Below, piece after piece: positions 50,786-60,777 of a stretch of DNA of 64,000 nt (positions are counted from its first letter, which is position 1; each line of letters opens with the position of its first letter). The stretch is from Clostridiales bacterium FE2011 (GTDB lineage: Bacteria > Bacillota > Clostridia > Christensenellales > Aristaeellaceae): positions 744,001 through 808,000 of the forward strand of contig CP069418.1 of assembly GCA_017569305.1 (NCBI GenBank), in the 5' to 3' direction. The notes beneath the pieces are model-generated. The model was not told where the DNA came from. It did no database searches and worked only from the letters and a program-made list of their open reading frames with translations. A program made the position numbers and the translations under genes.

Positions 50786-52036
50786 ATGAAACGCTTTCTG
50801 TCCCTCCTTCTTGTCCTCCTGGTTTGCCTTCTTCCCCTGTCCGTCTTCGCTGAGGAAGCCGGAACTGTTTCGGAAGATTATGATCCCATGTGGGAACTGG
50901 CTGAACCTTATGGGTTCAAGTTCGGCGGTGCTTTCAGCTATGATGATATGAGGAACCAGGTATTTATGGATTTCCTGGCCCGCCATTTCAACTCCCTGAC
51001 CTGCTGCAATGAGACCAAGGCCTATTCACTGCTGGATGAATGGGCGTCTAAATCCGCCAAGGACGGCATGCCCTGCATGAGCTACTCCCGGGCGGATGCC
51101 ATGATCTCCTGGGCCCAGAAAAACAACATCCGCATCCGGGGCCATGTGCTTGTCTGGGACGCTTATATGACCCAGTGGTTTTTCCATGAAGACTATGACA
51201 TGAGCAAGCCTATCGCTGATAAGGAAACGATGCGTGCCCGCCTTGCCTGTTATATTGAACGGGTCATCAATCATTTTGAAAAGAAGTTTCCCGGCGTCAT
51301 CTACTGCTGGGACGTCGTCAATGAAGCCATCGGCGACAACGGCGGCGAATACAGCGTCACAGACCTGCGGCGTCTGCGTACCAAGCGGAACGGCGATAAA
51401 AACTGTTTCCTGGAATATGTCGGGGACGACTATGTTGAGTATGCCTTCCTCTGCGCCCGAAACGCCGTGGATAATCTCGGCGCGGATATCAAACTGTTCT
51501 ACAACGACTATAACCTGTTCTTTTCTGCGAAGCGCAAAGCGGCCTGCGCGCTGGTAAAAAGCATTCAGTCCTATGCGAAGGATGAGGACGGCAATCCCCG
51601 TTCCCTGATCGACGGCATTGGCATGCAGGGTTATATGGGCGGCTATGGAGAACAGAAAGGCTGTCTGGAGCCCTCCATTATCACCGATGTGAAGGAATCC
51701 ATCGAAACCTATGCCGCTCTGGGCATGGATGTTCAGCTGACAGAAATGGCCGTTCGCAACTTCGACAAAACCAAGGTTGCGGAGCACGACGCGTTCTATT
51801 CCAGGCTGTTCAGTGATGTTTTCATGAAAGCCAACACAGAGGAAAGCAGTCCCCTGACCGCCGTCTGTATCTGGGGTCTGGTGGACGCGCCCGCAGCCAT
51901 GAAAGGCAATTACGTCTATAATCTGAACAGCCCCTACGGCTGCCTGCTCACCACCAGGTATAAAATCAAGACCTGCTTCGACGCCGTCTACCACACCCTG
52001 AAAGGCGACGTTTCCTCAATTCCATCGGATTTATAA
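50786..52036 (+). CDS. Secreted GH10 endo-beta-1,4-xylanase
   Basis: 416 residues. A signal peptide (MKRFLSLLLVLLVCLLPLSVFAEE) leads into a single GH10 barrel with no carbohydrate-binding module. Acid/base E180 is in YCWDVVNEAIGD and nucleophile E320 in VQLTEMAVR, with IRGHVLVWD and GIGMQGYMGG as further family marks. Twelve cysteines in the mature part is high for GH10. It should cut xylan backbone outside the cell; no cell-wall anchor is visible. AAGGAG precedes the ATG, and a terminator follows at 52062. Confidence 0.95.
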   Translation: MKRFLSLLLVLLVCLLPLSVFAEEAGTVSEDYDPMWELAEPYGFKFGGAFSYDDMRNQVFMDFLARHFNSLTCCNETKAYSLLDEWASKSAKDGMPCMSYSRADAMISWAQKNNIRIRGHVLVWDAYMTQWFFHEDYDMSKPIADKETMRARLACYIERVINHFEKKFPGVIYCWDVVNEAIGDNGGEYSVTDLRRLRTKRNGDKNCFLEYVGDDYVEYAFLCARNAVDNLGADIKLFYNDYNLFFSAKRKAACALVKSIQSYAKDEDGNPRSLIDGIGMQGYMGGYGEQKGCLEPSIITDVKESIETYAALGMDVQLTEMAVRNFDKTKVAEHDAFYSRLFSDVFMKANTEESSPLTAVCIWGLVDAPAAMKGNYVYNLNSPYGCLLTTRYKIKTCFDAVYHTLKGDVSSIPSDL

Positions 52037-52061
52037 TTTCCCAAACAATAGAAAACAATGC

Positions 52062-52098
52062 TGAACGTCCCGCCGGAACAATCCAGCGGGACGTTTTA
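52062..52098 (+). terminator. Terminator after the xylanase gene
   Basis: Ten-base-pair stem AACGTCCCGC/GCGGGACGTT (52064-52073, 52086-52095), 12-nt loop, then TTTT. The next 50 nt are an AT-rich TTTTCAGTTTT-type repeat. Confidence 0.8.
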
Positions 52099-52153
52099 CA
52101 CTATAAATTATTTTTCAGTTTTAAGTTTTCAGTTTTCATTATTCATTGGAAGA

Positions 52154-53896
52154 TCAGGCTTCCACAAGCCTGATCTTCCTAATCTCCTCTTCTTCCGGCG
52201 TCATATACGCGGTTTTCTGGTGCGTATAGATCACCTTCCCGGGCGCTGCCCCGGAAGGCTTTTTAACATACTTCCGCAGGGTATAGTCCACCGGCACCAG
52301 CGAGCTCCGCTGTCCCTTGCTGTACCAGGCTGCCAGCATTGCCGCCTGCTTCATTGTTGCCAGGGGAACCTCTCCCTCGTGGCAGATCACCACGTGGCTT
52401 CCCGGCATATCCTTGGCATGCAGCCAGGTGTTTTCGCCCTTTGCGCCGAGGGTAATCCGGTCGTTCTGGGCAGCGTTCTTGCCTACCAGGATTTCAATTC
52501 CGTCCGCGGAAACATAGCGGTACGGTTTGCTGCCGGGCAGCTGGCGCTGCTGGCGGCGATTGGTGTTCTTTTTCATGTAGCCGGTGCGTACCAGCTCCTG
52601 GCGGATCTCCTCCAGCTCACTTTCGCCGACGCACTTGTCCACGTCCAGCAGCATGCCCTCCAGGTAGTCCGTTTCCTCCAGGGTCTTGTCCCGCTGCTGC
52701 GCGGCGATTTCCATGGCAGAACGGGCTTTCTGGTATTTCTTGAAGTATTTCTGGGCGTTCTGGCTGGGCGTCAGACGGATATCCAGCGGTATCGTCAACG
52801 TTCCCCCGTCCGGATCATTCCAGTCGGGCAGTTCCGCCTCCGTCATGCCTTTTTTCAGCTGATAGAGATTGGCGTTGATTGCCTCTCCCATCCGGCGGTA
52901 TTCATCCATCCGCTCCGCGGAAGAAAGCTCTTCCAGCTGGATCGCCAGCTTCCGCTGGCAGCGCTCCAGCTGGCTTTTCAGCATCCGGATCATGGTGGCA
53001 CTCTTCTGGTTCAGCCGTTCTCGGGCGTCCCGTGTGCCGAAATATACCTCCAGTGCCTCGCTCAGCGTTTTGCAGGACCGCTGCAGGTCCGTCGGCCTGG
53101 ACAGATAGGCAAAGGGGAAAACGTCTTCCGCCTCTCCGTTGTCCTTCATCAGTACCCGGGCGTCCGCCATGGACGGCATTTTCTTCAGGAAAGCTGCCAG
53201 GCGTTCACAGGCATTCTTCAGGTCTGCCGGCTGTTCCTCCCCGGGCTGCAGCACACGGCAGGCCAGTTCCTCCGCCGACGCGCGGCTGAGGCCTGTGATG
53301 GTATCCGCCAGCGCACGGCTCAGCCGGGCGTCCGGCATCGCACTCAGGCGTTCATACAGTGCTTCTTCTGTCAGTGTCTCCGGATTCAGCTTATCCTGGG
53401 AAGGTGGCGGAAGATATGTCATCCCAGGCTGGATCTGCCGTACACGGCTCATTTCCGGGTTCACGTGGCGGGTCGCTTCCAGGATCCGGTCATTCTCGTC
53501 CAGCAGGAGCAGGTTGGAATGCCGTCCCATAATCTCCAGCACAAGGCGCCGGAGCACATGATCCCCCAGCTCATTGACCGCGTCCATATCCACATAGACG
53601 ATCCGGTCTCCCTCAACCTGCCTGATTTCCGTAATCCGCGCGCCGGAAATCTGCTTGCGCATCAGCATGCACATCGCCGGCGGTTCAAGCGGATTGGAAT
53701 AATTGTTCATCGTCAGATGGCAGCGGGCATTGTTCGGCGAGGCGCACAGAAGAAGCCGGTGATTCGCGCCTCCCGCACGTATCACCAGCACAACTGTATC
53801 GCGCTCCGGCTGGGTGATCTTGTCAATCCGCCCGTCCCGGAGGATTTCATTCAGTTCCCTGGCGGCAAATCCCACCGTCAGTCCGTCCATCGGCAT
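52154..53896 (-). CDS. rqcH: Ribosome-associated quality control protein RqcH (NFACT/FbpA family)
   Basis: About 580 residues. Binds stalled 50S-peptidyl-tRNA and directs alanine tailing. NFACT-N domain from MPMDGLTVGFAARELNEILRDG, with the functionally important DRI-like motif (GRIDKI). Central coiled-coil and HhH region about 260-400. NFACT-R domain near residue 450-570 with VGKNAAQNDRITLGAKGENTWLHAKDMPGSHVV. The start is chosen at ATG 53896 by family length; AGGGG lies 12 nt upstream, which is long. Monocistronic, convergent with the xylanase. Confidence 0.93.
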   Translation of the reverse strand: MPMDGLTVGFAARELNEILRDGRIDKITQPERDTVVLVIRAGGANHRLLLCASPNNARCHLTMNNYSNPLEPPAMCMLMRKQISGARITEIRQVEGDRIVYVDMDAVNELGDHVLRRLVLEIMGRHSNLLLLDENDRILEATRHVNPEMSRVRQIQPGMTYLPPPSQDKLNPETLTEEALYERLSAMPDARLSRALADTITGLSRASAEELACRVLQPGEEQPADLKNACERLAAFLKKMPSMADARVLMKDNGEAEDVFPFAYLSRPTDLQRSCKTLSEALEVYFGTRDARERLNQKSATMIRMLKSQLERCQRKLAIQLEELSSAERMDEYRRMGEAINANLYQLKKGMTEAELPDWNDPDGGTLTIPLDIRLTPSQNAQKYFKKYQKARSAMEIAAQQRDKTLEETDYLEGMLLDVDKCVGESELEEIRQELVRTGYMKKNTNRRQQRQLPGSKPYRYVSADGIEILVGKNAAQNDRITLGAKGENTWLHAKDMPGSHVVICHEGEVPLATMKQAAMLAAWYSKGQRSSLVPVDYTLRKYVKKPSGAAPGKVIYTHQKTAYMTPEEEEIRKIRLVEA

Positions 53897-54076
53897 ATGC
53901 TTGTCTTTCCCCTCTCCGGTCTCAAATACCATCCGGCATCGACCGTGAATTGGTGCTCCCGTAAACCGGGTTATTCGGATTATACCATGTATACCCGGAA
54001 AAAGCATGAAAAAAATGGGCCGGGAGGGATTTCTCCCTGCCCGGTCCTGTAGGATGAGGATAAGGATAAAGCTTCA

Positions 54077-54670
54077 TTAACGAACCTTCGCGTGAAGGAT
54101 CGGGGACAGCGGCTTGTAGATCAGGCCGGCCACCACGCTCAGCACCACACCCTTCAGCAGGTTGAAGGGACCGGTGATCATGAGCAGCAGCTTCCACTCG
54201 CTGTCAACGCCTGCCACATTGGCAAACCGCAGGATACCGTCCATATCCATGTGGAAAGCGCCCATGTAGAAAGGCAGCATGATATACTTGTTCGCCAGCA
54301 CGCCGGCAATCACCATGCACAGAGTGCCGACAGCCATACCGATGATCGCGCTCTTCCGGGTCTTGTTCTGCTGGTAGATCAGCGCGGCGGGAAGCACCAG
54401 TGCGGCGCCCATGATGAAGTCCGCCAGTTCGCCGATGCCGGCGCTGGAGGAAGACAGCAGGCCGATCAGGCTCTTGAGCGCCAGGATCATCATGCCCGGA
54501 ATGGGGCCCATGGAGAACGCGCCCAGCAGAACCGGGATGTTGGACAGATCCAGTTTATAGAAGGCAACGATCGGGATCTGGATCAGGAACAGGATGGATG
54601 CGGCCGCCGCCAGAATGGCGACGCGGGTCATCACGCCGACGGAGAAACGGGTCTTTGTTGTGCTAACCAT
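54077..54670 (-). CDS. ribU: Riboflavin ECF transporter S component
   Basis: 197-residue membrane protein with about six helices that binds riboflavin and docks on a shared ECF energising module. Family motif KLDLSNIPVLLGAFSMGPIPGM near residue 38. AAGGAGG 10 nt before the ATG. Directly downstream of an FMN riboswitch, which confirms the substrate. No ECF ATPase or T component is nearby. Confidence 0.95.
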   Translation of the reverse strand: MVSTTKTRFSVGVMTRVAILAAAASILFLIQIPIVAFYKLDLSNIPVLLGAFSMGPIPGMMILALKSLIGLLSSSSAGIGELADFIMGAALVLPAALIYQQNKTRKSAIIGMAVGTLCMVIAGVLANKYIMLPFYMGAFHMDMDGILRFANVAGVDSEWKLLLMITGPFNLLKGVVLSVVAGLIYKPLSPILHAKVR

Positions 54671-54697
54671 GGCTGAAAGCCCTCCTTCAAATGAGCG

Positions 54698-54738
54698 CGC
54701 CCCCTCAAAGCAACTTCTCGGTTTGCTTCAAGGGGGCG
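54698..54738 (-). terminator. Stem-loop between FMN riboswitch and ribU
   Basis: Sixteen-base-pair near-perfect inverted repeat (54698-54713 and 54723-54738, two adjacent mismatched positions) lying between the aptamer and the ribU Shine-Dalgarno. Likely the expression platform; there is no T-run, so it could also act by other means. Confidence 0.5.
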
Positions 54739-54781
54739 GAGAGCTAAAAGCGCGCGCACGCGCATATATGACTCTGTTTCC

Positions 54782-54898
54782 GTTCTTCTCTCATCCAGAC
54801 TTTACTGTCGGCTCCGGAATTGGACCGGATCGGCTGAGCAGATGCTCAGTTCGCGGGCTTTACCGCCGGTAGGGAATTTCACCCATCCCCGAAGAAGC
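54782..54898 (-). promoter_or_regulatory. FMN riboswitch (RFN element)
   Basis: Minus-strand sequence begins CTTCGGGGATGGGTGAAATT, continues CCCTACCGGCGGTAAAGCC and ends AAGTCTGGATGAGAGAAG, the hallmark conserved blocks of the RFN aptamer in the right order. FMN binding should turn off ribU. Confidence 0.96.
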
Positions 54899-54925
54899 TT
54901 TAAGTGGTACGCAATGTACGGGTAC

Positions 54926-54954
54926 ATTATAGGGACTTCTTTCCCGTTCGTCAA
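54926..54954 (-). promoter_or_regulatory. Promoter of the FMN riboswitch/ribU transcript
   Basis: Minus-strand TTGACG (54949-54954), 17-nt spacer, perfect TATAAT (54926-54931). The -35 box overlaps the stop codon of the esterase gene. Confidence 0.85.
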
Positions 54955-55739
54955 TCCCTTTCTGTATCTTCTCTTGCGTAAATCAGTTCGATGAACGCCT
55001 TGATCTGCTGGTCCCAGAATCCCCATTCATGGACGGCGTCCGGTTCCTCATGGCTCATCACAGTCCAGCCGTTCTTTCTCAGGTTCGGAACAAACGCCTT
55101 GTGCTGATCAAAGAGGAAGTCCTTCGTGCCGCAGCTGACGTACAGCCAGGGCTTATGCGCGGCCTTTGCATTCTTCTCCGTCAGGTAGAAGAGGTCGTAC
55201 TCCGAGCCTTTGATCTGCTTCTGCTCACCGAATACCCGGTCAATCTCGGTACCCAGATGCCGCTGATAGAAGATCGTTTCCAGGTCCACCGCGCCGCTGA
55301 AGGAAGCCGCGCCGGCGAAGTGCTCCGGATAGGTCAGGGCGAGCCTCATGGCACCGTATCCGCCCATGCTCAGGCCGGCCACATAGGTATCTTCCGGTTT
55401 GCTGCTCAGGCGGAAGAATCGGTGCATCGTCCTCGGCAGCTCGTCGCTCACATAGTCCCAGTATTTTTCCCCGTAGACCTCGTTGCAGTAAAAGCTGTGA
55501 TTGACCGCCGGCATAATCACCGCCAGGTTATGGTTCGCCGCGTACCGTTCCACGGAAGTCCGCCGCATCCAGATCGAATGATCATCGCTGTATCCGTGCA
55601 GCAGGTACAGCACTTTCGGCGGGCGTTCATCCTTGGACGAACCCATCCCAATGCCCTGGTTGACCTCAGGCAGGATCACATTCACAGTGGATGCCACATT
55701 CAGTGCTGCGGAGAAAAACTGAACCTGTATAAATGCCAT
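54951..55739 (-). CDS. Esterase of the EstA/S-formylglutathione hydrolase-like family
   Basis: 262 residues, alpha/beta hydrolase with no signal peptide. Catalytic triad S124 in GLSMGGYGA, D207 in GTKDFLFD and H237 in HEWGFWD; oxyanion region YLLHGYSDD. Related enzymes hydrolyse tributyrin, acetyl or feruloyl esters. It lies 42 nt after psuG and ends where the ribU promoter starts. A role in trimming acetyl or feruloyl groups from imported xylan fragments is possible but only inferred. Confidence 0.88.
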   Translation of the reverse strand: MAFIQVQFFSAALNVASTVNVILPEVNQGIGMGSSKDERPPKVLYLLHGYSDDHSIWMRRTSVERYAANHNLAVIMPAVNHSFYCNEVYGEKYWDYVSDELPRTMHRFFRLSSKPEDTYVAGLSMGGYGAMRLALTYPEHFAGAASFSGAVDLETIFYQRHLGTEIDRVFGEQKQIKGSEYDLFYLTEKNAKAAHKPWLYVSCGTKDFLFDQHKAFVPNLRKNGWTVMSHEEPDAVHEWGFWDQQIKAFIELIYAREDTERD

Positions 55740-55781
55740 GGAACCTCTCCCCTTTCGGTTCTGATACCGGAATGACCTTTA

Positions 55782-56699
55782 TTATTCGCACAGGGCCTTT
55801 GCGATCTTTGCGCCGAGCCTTGCGTTGTTGAAAACCAGCTGGATGTTCGCTTTCAGGGAATCGCCGCCGGTCAGCTTCTGGATCTTGTCCAGCAGGTATG
55901 GCGTAGTCTGTTTCCCGTGAATGCCCAGCTTTTCACATTCGGCAATCGCTTCGTCAATGTTTTTGTTGATGTAATCCGGATCCATGGAGTACTCCTCCGG
56001 AATCGGATTGGTCACCAGCATACCGCCCTGCAGGCCGCAGTCCAGCTTCACCTTGAAGGCGTCCGCCACTTCCTTGGGGGTATCCAGGCGGTAGTCAACC
56101 TTAAAGCCGGAGGAACGGGTATAGAATGCGGGCAGTTCTTCCGTACCGTAACCGATCACCGGCACGCCGTGTGTCTCCAGGTATTCCAGGGTCAGTCCCA
56201 GGTCCAGGATGCTCTTGGCGCCCGCGCAGATCACCATCACCGGAGTCTGTGCCAGTTCTTCCAGATCAGCGGAAATATCCATGGTGGTTTCCGCGCCGCG
56301 GTGCACACCGCCGATACCGCCGGTGGCGAATACCCGGATGCCCGCCAGGGCCGCGCCGATCATGGTGGTGGTCACAGTGGTCGCACCGTCCTCGCCGCGC
56401 ATCAGCAGCACCGGCAGGTCGCGGCGGCTGGCCTTGGTAACCGCCAGGCCCTTCTTGCCCAGGTATTCAATCTGTTCCGGGGTGCAGCCCACGGTAATCT
56501 TTCCCTGGATGATGGCAATGGTCGCCGGTACGGCGCCGTTCTCCCGGATGATCTTCTCCACGTTCAGCGCTGTCTCCACATTCTGGGGATAAGGCATACC
56601 GTGGGAGATAATGGTGGATTCAAGGGCCACAACAGGCTTGTTGGCCGCCAGTGCTTCCTGCACTTCAGGAGATACGGAAAGATATTTGCTCAGATTCAT
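55782..56699 (-). CDS. psuG: Pseudouridine-5'-phosphate glycosidase
   Basis: 305 residues. Splits pseudouridine 5'-phosphate into uracil and ribose 5-phosphate. Family marks are ALESTIISHGMPYP, KASRRDLP, GATTVTTTM and FATGGIGGVHRGAETT, with AGAKSILDLGLTLEYLET. AAGGAG before the ATG. Follows psuK by 15 nt, giving the complete two-step pathway for recovering pseudouridine from RNA turnover. Confidence 0.96.
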   Translation of the reverse strand: MNLSKYLSVSPEVQEALAANKPVVALESTIISHGMPYPQNVETALNVEKIIRENGAVPATIAIIQGKITVGCTPEQIEYLGKKGLAVTKASRRDLPVLLMRGEDGATTVTTTMIGAALAGIRVFATGGIGGVHRGAETTMDISADLEELAQTPVMVICAGAKSILDLGLTLEYLETHGVPVIGYGTEELPAFYTRSSGFKVDYRLDTPKEVADAFKVKLDCGLQGGMLVTNPIPEEYSMDPDYINKNIDEAIAECEKLGIHGKQTTPYLLDKIQKLTGGDSLKANIQLVFNNARLGAKIAKALCE

Positions 56700-56714
56700 A
56701 ACGAATGCTCCTTT

Positions 56715-57707
56715 TCACATTGAAAGACCCAGTTTCAGATCAATTGCTTTATTACTTAATTTCGGGCTGACTGCCGCGGAATCCTCCGCGCAGATGGCGG
56801 AAGCCGCCAGCGCCCGGTCCGCTGCCTGCATGGTGTTCAGGCCGCTCAGATAGGCGTCAGCCGCTGCCGCCACAAAGGCGTCGCCGCATCCGGAGGAATT
56901 CACCACCGGTCCCGGAATACAGGGAAGCAGTACGCCGCCCTCCCGGGCGTCATCCGCCCAGACGCCTTTTCCGCCCAGGGAAATATAAACCCGCTGAACC
57001 CCCAGCCTGTGCAGCGCGTCCGCCGCCTTCGGCAGGTCCGCGTCTCCGCCGATGGTCATTCCCGTCAGCAATTCCGCTTCCGGCACATTGGGTTTCAGCA
57101 GCGTCAGGCGGGAAAGCAGCGGCTTCAGGCGTGCTGCCTTGGATACGGACACCGGGTCCGCCGCCATCGGTACAGTAATATGTTTCGCGAGCCAGGCCAG
57201 TGTTTCCTCCGGCAGGTTCGCGTCCGCGATCACCATACTTCCGTGGTTCAGCACCGGCAGCAGGGGCTCCAGCTTGTCCGGCGTCAGCTTGTCGCAGATG
57301 GACATGTCCGATACAGCCACGTTCAGGTCGCCGTCCTGGCCGTTGATGCACAGGTAGGCTGAGGTGTTTTCCCGGGGCTCCGTAAAGCTGTACTGCAGGT
57401 CAATGCCGGCCTTCAGGCAGTGTTCCCGGATCATTTCCGCATAGGGATCCTCCCCCATGATGGTAATCAGGGAAACCTTTCTTCCCAGCAGGCACAGGTT
57501 TTCTGCGATGTTCCTGCCCACGCCGCCGGGAGTCAGGGTAATCCGCCCGGGATTGGAATCTCCCTCGCGCAGCGGATTCGTTGGTGTCCCGGCCAGGTCC
57601 ATGTTAACCGCGCCGATTACAAATACCGGAGCTTCGGTCCGCAGCCGGGCCTGGCGGTCAAATACCGGTCCTTCCCTGCGAGGCACAGGGGATGTATACA
57701 GGTTCAC
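56715..57707 (-). CDS. psuK: Pseudouridine kinase, PfkB family
   Basis: 330 residues. The ribokinase-fold body begins PVFVIGAVNMDLAG and has GGVGRNIAENL and the anion-hole/catalytic motif VVNSSGCGDAFVAA. Start: GTG at 57707, which has GGGAG 8 nt upstream; a TTG at 57722 is in frame but lacks a ribosome site. About 27 residues precede the usual PfkB start, without the HTH seen in some PsuK proteins. Specificity for pseudouridine is inferred from the adjoining psuG. Confidence 0.9.
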   Translation of the reverse strand: MNLYTSPVPRREGPVFDRQARLRTEAPVFVIGAVNMDLAGTPTNPLREGDSNPGRITLTPGGVGRNIAENLCLLGRKVSLITIMGEDPYAEMIREHCLKAGIDLQYSFTEPRENTSAYLCINGQDGDLNVAVSDMSICDKLTPDKLEPLLPVLNHGSMVIADANLPEETLAWLAKHITVPMAADPVSVSKAARLKPLLSRLTLLKPNVPEAELLTGMTIGGDADLPKAADALHRLGVQRVYISLGGKGVWADDAREGGVLLPCIPGPVVNSSGCGDAFVAAAADAYLSGLNTMQAADRALAASAICAEDSAAVSPKLSNKAIDLKLGLSM

Positions 57708-57743
57708 CGGATTCACTCCCAATCATTTCTTTTCTGACAGAAT

Positions 57744-57770
57744 GACAGCCGGGCAATCGGCCCGGCTGTC
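57744..57770 (-). terminator. Hairpin between gpmI and psuK
   Basis: Perfect 11-bp stem GACAGCCGGGC/GCCCGGCTGTC with a 5-nt loop, just after the gpmI stop. No T-run follows on the minus strand, so some readthrough into psuK is likely. Confidence 0.55.
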
Positions 57771-57777
57771 CGTGTTT

Positions 57778-59358
<1,581 letters not shown>

Positions 59359-59435
59359 ATCGGAATTTCCTCCTGTAACAGATATTAGGAATCCCTTTCC
59401 GGACAAGCCGGAGCGGGAATAGTCTAACCCTATAA

Positions 59436-59464
59436 ACGATACAGGAAACCGGCCAAAAAGTCAA
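59436..59464 (-). promoter_or_regulatory. Promoter of gpmI
   Basis: Minus-strand TTGACT (59459-59464), 17-nt spacer, TATCGT (59436-59441), about 78 nt before the ATG. Confidence 0.55.
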
Positions 59465-59558
59465 TGTTGAAGCATGGCCAATATACGTTTTGTACCATGG
59501 ACGGAAGTCCATTTCCACAGCGTCCCTGCATTGTCCGGATCAGGTAATAAACCGTCTT

Positions 59559-60599
59559 TTATTTCTTAGTCGGCAGCGGTTCGTCAAAGGGAATCCACTG
59601 ATGGTTCTTAAAGCACCAGATATAATGCTTATAGCGGGGATGATCCCGCCATCCGTCCACCGTCGCGGCGTGGGAAGGATAGAAATAAGATTCGGTATCG
59701 GGATGCTTTTCCCGGAAGCGGCCGATCTGTTCCTCCGGCAGCTTGCGCATCATATTCGCCCAGAAACGTTCCAGCGTCTGGATGTCATCCAGCGGAGAAA
59801 GATCAGTCACGGGGCACCAGGTAATATTCAGGTCCAGCAGTTCCGTGCAGTTGGCCAGGGCGGACAGGTCGCTGAAGGAATTCTTGAACAGTTCCGCATA
59901 TTTCAGGTGCTTCAGCTGTCCGATGGGCGTAATATCGGTCACCTCGTTGTCCGCAATAATCAGCAGTTCCAGCTCAGGCACATACTGCAGGAAGTCCAGG
60001 GTGGTCACGTTATTATGCCCGATATCCAGTGCCTTCAGGTTGGGGCAGTATTTCAGTAGCTCCAGGTTGGCGGAATTCAGTTCCTTTCCGGAGCCGATCC
60101 TGTTCATTGTTGAGTAAACGGTCGCTTTGGAGGAGACGTAATGTCCCTTGCCCAGGTTGATTTTCCAGTCAAAATGGATGTCAGGATACTCCTCGATCAG
60201 CGGAATCATATCCTTGTTGGACGGATTTGCCTTGTTGGAGTTATCGACGCTTTTCAGCTTGGGGCAGAGCTGGACGATAGCCCGCAGCTCATCAATGGTC
60301 ACCCCTGCGTCCTTGGGCTTCAGGTCAAGATCCTCCACGTCATCGGAGAATGTGACTTTGCCCCAGGCTGTCGTGAAATGGAAAACGGAGTTTTCCGGCA
60401 TCACGTTCTTGATTTTCAGCAGGTCCGTGGGCTTGAACTTGTTCTTTTCCAGCGTCAGCTCAGCCGGCTGGTTGGCGGTAACATATTCAATCGCGGATTT
60501 CACTGAAGAAAAGGACTTTGTTTCAGCAAAACACTGCGTCGAAATCAGGCACAGTGCCGCAAGAACCGTGCACAGGATAAAACGCTTGATCATATGCAT
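59559..60599 (-). CDS. Secreted leucine-rich-repeat protein
   Basis: 346 residues. Signal peptide IKRFILCTVLAALCLISTQCFAE, with no valid lipobox (Gln precedes the Cys). At least four internalin-like LRR units between residues 210 and 300: PNLKALDIGHNNVTTLDFL, PELELLIIADNEVTDITPI, KHLKYAELFKNSFSDLSAL and TELLDLNITWCPVTDLSPL. The C-terminal 60 residues are Trp/Tyr-rich (HPRYKHYIWCFKNHQWIPF). No LPXTG or membrane anchor, so how it stays with the cell is unclear. Function unknown; LRRs suggest protein-protein or surface binding. GGGG 11 nt before ATG 60599. Confidence 0.82.
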   Translation of the reverse strand: MHMIKRFILCTVLAALCLISTQCFAETKSFSSVKSAIEYVTANQPAELTLEKNKFKPTDLLKIKNVMPENSVFHFTTAWGKVTFSDDVEDLDLKPKDAGVTIDELRAIVQLCPKLKSVDNSNKANPSNKDMIPLIEEYPDIHFDWKINLGKGHYVSSKATVYSTMNRIGSGKELNSANLELLKYCPNLKALDIGHNNVTTLDFLQYVPELELLIIADNEVTDITPIGQLKHLKYAELFKNSFSDLSALANCTELLDLNITWCPVTDLSPLDDIQTLERFWANMMRKLPEEQIGRFREKHPDTESYFYPSHAATVDGWRDHPRYKHYIWCFKNHQWIPFDEPLPTKK

Positions 60600-60687
60600 A
60601 CTGTTTTCTTCCCCTCTGACAGTTTTCTTCTTCGGAGCCGGCAGAACCTTGCTGTTTACGGATTGCGAAGTTCCCGGACAAAAAGAG

Positions 60688-60716
60688 ATTTTCTCATACT
60701 TCCCACCCGTTGTCAA
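60688..60716 (-). promoter_or_regulatory. Promoter of the LRR gene
   Basis: Minus-strand TTGACA (60711-60716), 17-nt spacer, GAAAAT (60688-60693), about 90 nt before the ATG. Confidence 0.55.
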
Positions 60717-60731
60717 TGCGGGCGGAAACGC

Positions 60732-60766
60732 AAAGCAGCCCGCTGCATACTGCTGCGGGCTGCTTT
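60732..60766 (-). terminator. Terminator of the 2-oxoacid oxidoreductase operon
   Basis: Perfect 12-bp stem AAAGCAGCCCGC/GCGGGCTGCTTT (60732-60743, 60755-60766), 11-nt loop, 12 nt after the last stop codon. Confidence 0.75.
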
Positions 60767-60777
60767 CATTACAAGGG

